DNA of 5,159 bases from Alcaligenaceae bacterium (GTDB lineage Bacteria > Pseudomonadota > Gammaproteobacteria > Burkholderiales > Burkholderiaceae_B), in the NCBI GenBank assembly GCA_029265335.1, contig JAJUJN010000181.1, positions 1-5,159 of the forward strand. The letters run 5' to 3'. Made by a program: the position numbers and the translations under genes. Shown piece after piece: positions 1-5,159 of this stretch (its first letter is position 1; each line of letters starts with the position of its first letter). The notes under the pieces were generated by a model, which was given only the letters and a program-made list of their open reading frames with translations, had not been told where the DNA came from and made no database searches.

Positions 1-1290
1 CTGGGTTTTGTGGCGCTGCTCATCTGGGTAGCCGATAGCGTGTGGTTGGGTGGGCTCACTGCTGCAGGCTTCCTATTGGCCTTCGCCGTTTTTGCGGCTT
101 TGGCGGGTGTGATTCTGTTGCTGCTCACGCCATTGCGTCACTGGCATGGAGGTTCCCTTACCTGGCGTTTTGCCATCGTGGGCCTGGTGCGAAGGCGCGG
201 CGGCACGATCACCCAGATCTGCGCCTTGTCAATCGGCCTGATGGCCTTGCTGCTGTTGGCCATCACCCGCACTGACCTGATCGACAGCTGGCGTCTGGCG
301 GCGCCCGCCGATGCGCCCAATCGCTTCCTCATCAACATCCAGGCTGATCAGGTGGAGCCGGTGGAACGCTTTCTTGCCGAGGCAGGGCTGGAGGCCACGC
401 TCTACCCCATGGTGCGCGCGCGTCTGGTGGCGATCAACGGCAACGAGGTAAAAGACGGGCAATTCGAGCATCGGCAGGCGCAGCGCTTCGTTGATCGCGA
501 GGCCAACGTGTCGTATAGCCCCACCTTGCCGGATCACAATCGAGAAGTCGCGGGCGAATGGTTTCACCCCAACGACATGGCGGTGTCGCTCGATCATGAG
601 TTGGCTGAACGCTTGAATCTTGAGTTGGGCGACACCCTCACCTGGGATGTTGCCGGCCGCCAGTTCGACGTCGAGCTGGCGCACTTGCGGGCGCCGCAAT
701 GGGATTCCATGGCGGTGAATTTCTTTGTGATGATGTCGCCTGCGGCCCTGGCGGACGCCCCAGCCACTTGGTTGTCGTCGTTTCATGTGCCGCCCCACGG
801 CGCCGACCCGCTGCCCGAGCTGATCCGGCAATATCCCAACCTGTCGTTGTTCGACATCAGCGCCATCATCGCGCAGGTGCAGAGCATTCTCGATCAGGTC
901 ATTGTGGCGGTGCAGGGGTTGTTCTTCTTCACGCTGCTCGCGGGCATTCTGGTGCTCTACGCTGCTTTGGCCACCACACGCGATGAACGAGTTCGCGAGG
1001 CCGGTCTGTTGCGGGCCTTGGGCGCGACGCGTCGGCAATTGGCGTACACGCAGTGGCTGGAGCTGGGGCTGCTGGGCGCACTCTCAGGGCTGTTGGCCGC
1101 CAGCGCGGCCGCGGGCTTGGCGTGGGGCCTGGCCGAGTATGTTTTCGAATTCCATTTCACGCCCCGGCCCTGGGTGTGGTTGACCGGCACGGGAGCGGGA
1201 GCAGTGGCCGCGCTTCTGGGTGGCCAGGCAGGCCTCCACGGCGTATTGCGCACGCCCCCCATGCGCACTTTGCGAGCCACAGAAACTTAA
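1..1290 (+). CDS. ybbP: YbbP-like FtsX-family ABC transporter permease, C-terminal part (5' end outside window)
   Basis: Inner-membrane permease subunit of a MacB/FtsX-type ABC system. The reading frame is open to base 1, so the GTG at base 10 is not the true start; full-length YbbP proteins are about 800 residues and roughly the second half is here. Counting from that GTG, hydrophobic segments lie at about residues 17-40, 67-86, 296-320, 349-374 and 387-410. A large periplasmic domain lies between the second and third of these (about 90-290) and holds family-typical stretches such as DAPNRFLINI, LYPMVRARLVAING and NREVAGEWF. The cytoplasmic coupling loop REAGLLRALGATRRQL (about 329-344) is the FtsX-domain signature that contacts the ATPase. 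The ATPase partner (YbbA-like) would be expected upstream, outside the window. Substrate unknown: the family is thought to move or extract lipids or peptides in the envelope rather than import solutes. Family assignment is secure; orthology with E. coli YbbP is inferred. Confidence 0.9.
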   Translation: MGFVALLIWVADSVWLGGLTAAGFLLAFAVFAALAGVILLLLTPLRHWHGGSLTWRFAIVGLVRRRGGTITQICALSIGLMALLLLAITRTDLIDSWRLAAPADAPNRFLINIQADQVEPVERFLAEAGLEATLYPMVRARLVAINGNEVKDGQFEHRQAQRFVDREANVSYSPTLPDHNREVAGEWFHPNDMAVSLDHELAERLNLELGDTLTWDVAGRQFDVELAHLRAPQWDSMAVNFFVMMSPAALADAPATWLSSFHVPPHGADPLPELIRQYPNLSLFDISAIIAQVQSILDQVIVAVQGLFFFTLLAGILVLYAALATTRDERVREAGLLRALGATRRQLAYTQWLELGLLGALSGLLAASAAAGLAWGLAEYVFEFHFTPRPWVWLTGTGAGAVAALLGGQAGLHGVLRTPPMRTLRATET

Positions 1291-1326
1291 AAGTTCAGTC
1301 TGCCGCACAGCGGTTTCGTCCTCCTC

Positions 1327-1356
1327 TTGAAAATTGGCGATGCGTCCCCATTTAAT
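1327..1356 (+). promoter_or_regulatory. Putative sigma70 promoter of the glycosyltransferase gene
   Basis: TTGAAA at 1327-1332 and TTTAAT at 1351-1356 each match the sigma70 -35 and -10 consensus in five of six positions and are separated by 18 bases. Transcription would start near 1363, giving a leader of about 28 bases that includes the ribosome binding site. The stretch is clearly more AT-rich than the flanking genes. Seen by eye only; no start site is known. Confidence 0.5.
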
Positions 1357-1390
1357 GATTACGCAAGCTGTCACTTTGGGGAGGAATTGA

Positions 1391-2464
1391 ATGACGAAGC
1401 CTTTGGTTTCTGTAGTAATCGCAACCTGCAATCGGGCCAATTTGCTGGAAGGTGCGCTGGCATCGCTCGCCCAGCAGGATTATCGACCGCTTGAGGTCGT
1501 GGTGGTCGACGATGGCTCACGCGACGACACACGGTCGCTGTTGAAGCGGCTGTACAAAGAATGGAAGAACAACACAGGCCTCGTGCTGCGCCACGCCACC
1601 CAGCGCAATCGCGGGCCGGCGAGGGCACGCAATCGGGGGGCGGCGCTGGCTCAGGGTGAGCGAGTGCTTTTCATGGACGACGACGATCTCATGGCGCGCG
1701 ATGCCATTCGTCATCTTGCTGCCGCGCTGGAAGAGAACCCGGAGGCCGGCATCAGCCTGGGCAGCTACGCCAGCGTTGGCGCCAACTTCGACCCCGCTGA
1801 GCTGGACTCGCCGGATCTGGTCTGGATTCCCGCCATGCCCTCGCAACAAGTGTGGTTGGAGCAGATGATTGCCGGGCAATGGTTCGTGCCGATCCACGGC
1901 ATCATGTTCACCCGTGAGGCGCTCGATCGCCTTGGCGGCTGGAATGCGGAATTGAGTACCCAGGAAGACGACGAACTGATGCTGCGGGCTGCTTTGGCCG
2001 GCATTCAGGCAGTGGCCGCGCCGGCGGCTCGGGTGGTTTACCGACAGCATAATGGCGTGCGTCGCAGCCGCGCCGATGCCACCACCGCGCCCCGACGCTT
2101 GCGCGACGATCTGCGGATCCGGGAGTGGGTGTGGGAGGAGCTGCAGGCCCGCGAGTCGTCGATGCGTGAATGGGTGCCCGCATTCGAGGCATGGTACCAA
2201 CGCCTCAGCCACCGCTACGGACCTTTGGTGCATCAAGTTCAAACCAGCTTGCTCTTGCAATGGTTGCGCCGGAAGTCGACGCTGGTTCGAGTACCCGAGC
2301 CCTTGCCAACGAGAACGGCGCCAGCCGTCGCCTCGGTTCGTACCGCGTCCGCCCATCGGCCTGTCAAGCCGGTACCCCCCAAACCCGGCAAGGTGGATGC
2401 GCCCTGGCTCGCGGCCGGCAAAGAACACCCTTCGCCAACGCGCGAGCGTGCCGCAGGCAATTGA
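1391..2464 (+). CDS. Family 2 glycosyltransferase (GT-A fold), soluble
   Basis: Predicted inverting glycosyltransferase that moves a sugar from a nucleotide-sugar donor to an unknown acceptor. The 357-residue protein has the GT2 core in order: strand VSVVIATCNR (6-15), nucleotide-binding VVVVDDGSRDDT (36-47), a DXD-like metal site in FMDDDDLMARDA (94-105), and GGWNAELSTQEDDELMLRAALAG (about 182-204), in which E192-D193-D194 matches the acceptor-side catalytic ED motif. No signal peptide or membrane segment is seen, so it should act in the cytoplasm or at the inner face of the membrane. Residues from about 300 to the end are rich in Pro, Ala, Arg and Lys and probably disordered. The ATG is preceded by a strong Shine-Dalgarno sequence, GGGGAGGA (1378-1385), five bases before the start, and by its own likely promoter. 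No other glycan gene is visible nearby: upstream is an unrelated permease and downstream a convergent gene. The sugar and acceptor (LPS, capsule, glycoprotein or glycolipid) cannot be told from sequence. Confidence 0.9.
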   Translation: MTKPLVSVVIATCNRANLLEGALASLAQQDYRPLEVVVVDDGSRDDTRSLLKRLYKEWKNNTGLVLRHATQRNRGPARARNRGAALAQGERVLFMDDDDLMARDAIRHLAAALEENPEAGISLGSYASVGANFDPAELDSPDLVWIPAMPSQQVWLEQMIAGQWFVPIHGIMFTREALDRLGGWNAELSTQEDDELMLRAALAGIQAVAAPAARVVYRQHNGVRRSRADATTAPRRLRDDLRIREWVWEELQARESSMREWVPAFEAWYQRLSHRYGPLVHQVQTSLLLQWLRRKSTLVRVPEPLPTRTAPAVASVRTASAHRPVKPVPPKPGKVDAPWLAAGKEHPSPTRERAAGN

Positions 2465-2540
2465 ACCACGCGGGCATGGGCCGGGTGTCGCTCACGACCT
2501 CTACGACCATCACATCTTCATTAATCCCATGCTCTCATTG

Positions 2541-2560
2541 GCCGGGTAGAGTACCCAGGC
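2541..2560. terminator. Small hairpin in the convergent gap, possible weak bidirectional terminator
   Basis: GCC-GGGTA (2541-2548) pairs with TACCC-GGC (2552-2560) around the three-base loop GAG, with one bulged A at 2557, giving an 8-bp stem. It begins one base after the rlpA stop codon and lies 76 bases after the glycosyltransferase stop. No T-tract follows on either strand, so it is not a classic intrinsic terminator. It may only stabilise mRNA ends or may be chance. Confidence 0.25.
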
Positions 2561-2561
2561 C

Positions 2562-3635
2562 TCAATCGCTCACGACGTGCGGCATGATGCCGGTCTGCTG
2601 ATAAATGGCCTCGACTTCGGTCATGGCCTGCTGCCGGTCGTGAAACGGCCCCAAACGTACGCGATAGAGTCGATCGTCGTGCTGCTGCACGGCCGTAGGG
2701 TGTGACCGCGCCATCTGCGCTGACAGCTTGCGGGCCAGCGCACGCGCGTTTTCTGCTTCGCCGAAGGCTCCAACCTGAAGAAAGTATCCTTGTGTTGCGG
2801 GAGCCACTGCAACCGCTCGTTGGTCAGGCGCAGCGTAGCTTGCCGGAGTGGCAGGCAGGGCTGTAGCAGTTGTGGCCCTGGGTGTTTCGGTGGCGACGGT
2901 ATTGATAGTGGCTGGTGGCGCAGCGTCGAGGTGTGAGCGCATGCGAGAGGGCGGAGCCGGCAGCTCTCGGGGGGCTTGCAGAGTTCGAGTGGCTGGAGCT
3001 GGATGGTTCGTGGCGCTTGCCAGCATGGTGTTGTGACCCGAGCGAATTTGATCGGGCGTAATCAACTCCACCAATACGTCGCCCGTGCCGCTGCTCAGGG
3101 TGCCCAGGCGATAGGCCGCAACGTAGGAAAGATCGATAACCCGACTCGCCACGAACGGGCCGCGGTCGTTGATGCGAACCACCACACTGCGCCCATTGCT
3201 GGTGTTGGTCACCCGGGCGTAGCTGGGAATCGGCAGGGTGGGGTGCGCCGCTGTCATGGCGTACATGTCGTAGGGTTCGCCGCTGGAGGTGGGGCGGCCG
3301 TGAAACTGCCGGCCATACCAAGAGGCGCGACCGCGAACCCGATACGGCCGCCAACTGGTGTCGGGAACGTAGCGTTTGCCCGCAATCGTGTACGGTCGGT
3401 TGGGGCCGCTGGCCAGCGGTTCGATGCGGGGCTGGGCGTCTGGCACCCGATGCAGGTTGGGTGGTGGGTTGGCGTGCGGCCCATCGGCTCGATAATTGCC
3501 GCCGCCAATCGGGTAGCCGCCGGGGCCTGTGCCGCTGGGCCCACGCGACGAACCACAAGCCGCCAAAAAAGCAATCAACAAGGCCACTGCCGCGTATCGA
3601 CCGGCACGAAAGAAAGTGGTTTGTGGAATGCGCAA
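2562..3635 (-). CDS. rlpA: RlpA, septal lytic transglycosylase lipoprotein (DPBB + SPOR)
   Basis: Outer-membrane lipoprotein that, in the Pseudomonas homologue, cleaves glycan strands lacking stem peptides at the division septum. The 357-residue protein starts with a signal peptide ending in the lipobox LAAC (24-27). Cys27 is followed by Gly, which fits sorting to the outer membrane. A Gly/Pro-rich linker leads to the double-psi beta-barrel at about 99-193, with RGRASWYG (101-108), TSSGEPYDMYAMTAAHPTLP (116-135) and VVRINDRGPF (152-161). Glu120, His131 and Asp157 fall at the positions of the catalytic residues described for P. aeruginosa RlpA. An Ala/Pro/Thr-rich spacer (about 205-280) precedes a C-terminal SPOR domain (about 283-355, GYFLQVGAFGEAENA), which binds denuded septal glycan. 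The start is TTG: the in-frame stop of rapZ lies seven codons upstream, no other start codon lies between, and CGGAG sits 7 bases before it. It is the second gene after rapZ, likely co-transcribed. Confidence 0.95.
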   Translation of the reverse strand: MRIPQTTFFRAGRYAAVALLIAFLAACGSSRGPSGTGPGGYPIGGGNYRADGPHANPPPNLHRVPDAQPRIEPLASGPNRPYTIAGKRYVPDTSWRPYRVRGRASWYGRQFHGRPTSSGEPYDMYAMTAAHPTLPIPSYARVTNTSNGRSVVVRINDRGPFVASRVIDLSYVAAYRLGTLSSGTGDVLVELITPDQIRSGHNTMLASATNHPAPATRTLQAPRELPAPPSRMRSHLDAAPPATINTVATETPRATTATALPATPASYAAPDQRAVAVAPATQGYFLQVGAFGEAENARALARKLSAQMARSHPTAVQQHDDRLYRVRLGPFHDRQQAMTEVEAIYQQTGIMPHVVSD

Positions 3636-3642
3636 CGCGAAA

Positions 3643-3647
3643 CTCCG
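3643..3647 (-). promoter_or_regulatory. Ribosome binding site supporting the TTG start of rlpA
   Basis: On the minus strand CGGAG is followed by the seven bases TTTCGCG and then TTG (3635-3633). The site lies in the short gap between the rapZ stop codon and rlpA, and is what fixes the start: downstream there is no in-frame ATG before residue 124, well inside the catalytic domain, and a start there would lose the signal peptide. Confidence 0.75.
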
Positions 3648-3653
3648 GAAACC

Positions 3654-4544
3654 TCAGAGACGTTCGTCGGAAGGGAGGAAATCGGGCCGCGCGCGATGGC
3701 GCACCAGCACCGCCCCGTCGTTGGGAAAGCGTTCGGCGAGTTTTTCCACCAGATACACCGACCGATGCTTGCCACCCGTACAGCCCACGGCAATATTCAC
3801 ATAAGCTCGCGTGTCTGTCGCGTAATGCGGCAGCCACGTGCGCAAGAAATTTGTGATGTCGTCGAGCATTTTTCCTACCAAGGGCTGTTGCTCCAGCCAG
3901 GCCGCTACCGGTGCGTCGCGCCCGGTGAGAGCTTGCAGCTCGGGCACATAATGGGGGTTGGGAAGGCAGCGGGCATCGAACACCAGGTCGGCAGTGAGCG
4001 GCGCTCCCCGCTTGAAGGCGAACGAGCTGAAAGTGAGCACCAGGCGGGCCGGCTCGACATCCACGAGGTCGTGAACCCAGGCCCGTAGCTGCCGTGGCTC
4101 CAGATTCGAGGTATCGATCACGGCGTTGAGCTCGCGCAGGGGCCCGAGCAGCTCTTGTTCTTCAAGAATGCATTCCTGCAATGAAGGTTGGCGGCCGAGC
4201 TGCTTCATCAAGCGGTCGTTGAGGGGATGTCGCCGCCGCGACTCCGAATAGCGCTGGGTGAGCGTGGCGAGATTGGCGTCGAGAAACAGGCCGCGCAGGT
4301 CGAGGGCAGAATCGCCATGGAGTGAACGCAGCACGGCGGGCAGTTCGGCGAGATCGTCGGGGCTGCGCGCGTCGATGGCGATGGCTACCTGCCTCAGGCC
4401 ATCGACGCAGGCAGTATCGATGAAGTCGCGCAAGAACCGCACCGGCAGATTGTCGACACAGAAGTAACCTGCGTCTTCGAGCGTACGCAGCGCAACGGAT
4501 TTGCCGGAGCCGGAAATACCGGTAATGAGCACAACTTTCAGCAT
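3654..4544 (-). CDS. rapZ: RapZ family P-loop nucleotide-binding protein / RNase adapter (YhbJ/YvcJ)
   Basis: In E. coli RapZ binds the small RNAs GlmZ and GlmY and guides RNase E to GlmZ, so setting the level of GlmS, which makes glucosamine-6-phosphate for the cell wall. The 296-residue protein (E. coli: 284) opens with MLKVVLITGISGSGKS, whose Walker A is GISGSGKS (9-16), followed by the family motif GYFCVDNLP (26-34). DTSNL (144-148) and SSFAFKRG (173-180) come next. The C-terminal domain holds RCLPNPHYVPELQALTGRD (192-210) and the most conserved family motif GCTGGKHRSV (254-263). The C-terminus runs RHRARPDFLPSDERL and lacks the basic residues that bind RNA in E. coli (Lys270, Lys281, Arg282, Lys283). 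The ATG has only a weak AGAG before it, and an earlier ATG is blocked by a stop codon. rlpA follows after 18 bases. The usual neighbours ptsN, hprK or ptsO are absent on the visible sides. Confidence 0.95.
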   Translation of the reverse strand: MLKVVLITGISGSGKSVALRTLEDAGYFCVDNLPVRFLRDFIDTACVDGLRQVAIAIDARSPDDLAELPAVLRSLHGDSALDLRGLFLDANLATLTQRYSESRRRHPLNDRLMKQLGRQPSLQECILEEQELLGPLRELNAVIDTSNLEPRQLRAWVHDLVDVEPARLVLTFSSFAFKRGAPLTADLVFDARCLPNPHYVPELQALTGRDAPVAAWLEQQPLVGKMLDDITNFLRTWLPHYATDTRAYVNIAVGCTGGKHRSVYLVEKLAERFPNDGAVLVRHRARPDFLPSDERL

Positions 4545-4658
4545 GGCTCTATTGTGGCATGTCTGATGGTAAGCGGGGTTGATGGGCGGGGGTTAAATCG
4601 ACTGTCAGTTATCATCCCCTGATTCGTCGTGTAATGAACCGACTCCAGATCATTGATT

Positions 4659-4679
4659 GGCCGGGGCCTGGCCCCTGCC
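4659..4679 (+). promoter_or_regulatory. GC-rich hairpin in the ehuB leader, just before the ribosome binding site
   Basis: GGC-C-GGGGC (4659-4667) can pair with GCCCC-T-GCC (4671-4679) around the loop CTG. The inner 5-bp stem is perfect and all G-C; one C:T mismatch separates it from an outer 3-bp stem. It ends 12 bases before the ehuB Shine-Dalgarno sequence, so it would be transcribed in the leader. It has no T-run, so it is not an intrinsic terminator. It could affect translation or mRNA stability; function is inferred from position only. Confidence 0.35.
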
Positions 4680-4704
4680 GGTATCGCTTACGGAGGAAGA
4701 CCCC

Positions 4705-5159
4705 ATGACACTCCCCAGCCTGCGGCAAACTCTCAGCATCGCCGTGCTCGGCACCAGCATTGGCCTGCTCGCTGCGTGCGACAACAACAATCAGAGTGCA
4801 ACCAGTGCGTCCGGCGAGGCGGGCAACGCTACCGAGGCCGCCAGCGGCACTTTGGCCAAGGCGCAACAAAGTGGCACCTTGCGCGTGGGTTACGCCAACG
4901 AAGCCCCATTTGCGTATATGGACAGTGACTCGGGCCAGCTGACGGGAGAAGCACCGGCGGTTCTGCGCCATATTACCGAGGAATTGGGCATCGACAACAT
5001 CGAAGGGGTGCTCACCGAATTCGGCTCGCTCATTCCGGGCTTGCAGGCCGAACGCTTCGATGTGATTGCCGCCGGCATGTACATCACCCCTGCACGTTGC
5101 GAACAGGTGCTGTTTTCCAACCCCACCTACGGCATAGGCTCGGCCTTCATCGTGGCCGA
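4705..5159 (+). CDS. ehuB: Ectoine/hydroxyectoine ABC transporter substrate-binding lipoprotein EhuB, N-terminal part (3' end outside window)
   Basis: Captures the compatible solutes ectoine and hydroxyectoine for import by the EhuCD permease and EhuA ATPase. The frame is open to the window edge, giving 151 residues of a protein usually near 280-300. It starts at ATG with a strong GGAGGAAG (4692-4699). Residues 1-25 form a lipoprotein signal peptide ending LLAAC, with Cys25 followed by Asp26-Asn27. A Ser/Ala/Asn-rich linker (26-50) leads to the family 3 solute-binding fold: GTLRVGYANEAPFAY (57-71), LTGEAPAVLRHI (79-90), GVLTEFGSLIPGLQAERFDV (101-120), then IAAGMYITPARCEQV (121-135) and FSNPTYGIG (137-145). 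These stretches are diagnostic for EhuB rather than general polar amino acid binders. By alignment from memory with S. meliloti EhuB, Glu66, Phe69, Phe106, Tyr126 and Arg131 sit at ligand-contact positions (aromatic box, Glu and Arg). It is divergent from rapZ across 160 bases and probably leads an ehu operon to the right. Confidence 0.9.
   Translation, partial: MTLPSLRQTLSIAVLGTSIGLLAACDNNNQSATSASGEAGNATEAASGTLAKAQQSGTLRVGYANEAPFAYMDSDSGQLTGEAPAVLRHITEELGIDNIEGVLTEFGSLIPGLQAERFDVIAAGMYITPARCEQVLFSNPTYGIGSAFIVA

Noticed and set aside
229..1038. Minus-strand ORF of 269 codons inside the permease gene
   Set aside because: Antisense shadow of a clear coding frame; the product is rich in His, Arg and Gln with no recognisable domain or ribosome binding site.
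1302..1325. Possible terminator after the permease gene (CCGC-ACA-GCGG followed by TTTCGTCC)
   Set aside because: The stem is only four base pairs and the T-run is interrupted; too weak to call.
1517..2428. Minus-strand ORF of 303 codons inside the glycosyltransferase gene
   Set aside because: Antisense to the GT2 frame, which carries all the catalytic motifs; no recognisable product.
2474..2532. Inverted repeat GCATGGG (2474-2480) and CCCATGC (2526-2532) in the convergent gap
   Set aside because: Only seven bases with a 45-base loop; likely chance.
2824..3837. Minus-strand ORF of 337 codons overlapping rlpA and the end of rapZ
   Set aside because: It is in a different frame from both recognised genes, has low-complexity Arg/Ser/Pro/His content, and no family features.
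2976..4088. Long plus-strand ORF (370 codons) across rlpA and rapZ
   Set aside because: It is antisense to two well-supported genes, its product resembles no known family, and such open antisense frames are common in GC-rich DNA.
4612..4971. Minus-strand ORF of 119 codons over the ehuB start
   Set aside because: Overlaps the clear EhuB coding sequence and its ribosome binding site; no family resemblance.

Overview
The window looks like a GC-rich chromosomal segment from a gammaproteobacterium. The evidence is a YbbP-type FtsX-family permease, a RapZ protein close to the enterobacterial form, and an RlpA lipoprotein whose catalytic residues fall at the positions known from Pseudomonas. A gene for an ectoine/hydroxyectoine binding protein (EhuB) at the right edge suggests an organism that meets salt stress or scavenges compatible solutes. 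No genus can be named from this alone.

Layout: (1) 1-1290, plus strand, the C-terminal part of a YbbP-like ABC transporter permease that begins before the window. (2) 1291-1390, an intergenic gap with a good sigma70-type promoter and a strong ribosome binding site. (3) 1391-2464, plus strand, a soluble family 2 glycosyltransferase with a proline-rich basic tail. (4) 2465-2561, a short convergent gap with a small hairpin. (5) 2562-3635, minus strand, rlpA, a septal peptidoglycan lytic transglycosylase lipoprotein with DPBB and SPOR domains, starting at TTG. (6) 3654-4544, minus strand, rapZ, a P-loop nucleotide-binding protein/RNase adapter family member. (7) 4545-4704, a divergent intergenic region with a GC-rich hairpin just before the next ribosome binding site. 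(8) 4705 to the right edge, plus strand, the N-terminal 151 residues of EhuB, which runs off the window.

rapZ and rlpA very probably form one transcription unit (17-18 bases apart, same strand). Both relate to the cell wall: RapZ controls amino-sugar precursor supply in E. coli, and RlpA cleaves septal glycan strands. The EhuB gene is probably the first gene of an ectoine uptake operon (ehuBCD, often ehuA) to the right. It appears to be a lipoprotein whose +2 aspartate predicts retention in the inner membrane, close to its permease. The glycosyltransferase is a single gene with its own promoter and no pathway neighbours in view.

I see no mobile element, CRISPR array, rRNA or tRNA, and no convincing new system. 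The most useful observations are the RapZ C-terminus without the RNA-binding basic residues of E. coli RapZ, the membrane-anchored EhuB, the rapZ-rlpA pairing and the structured leader of ehuB.
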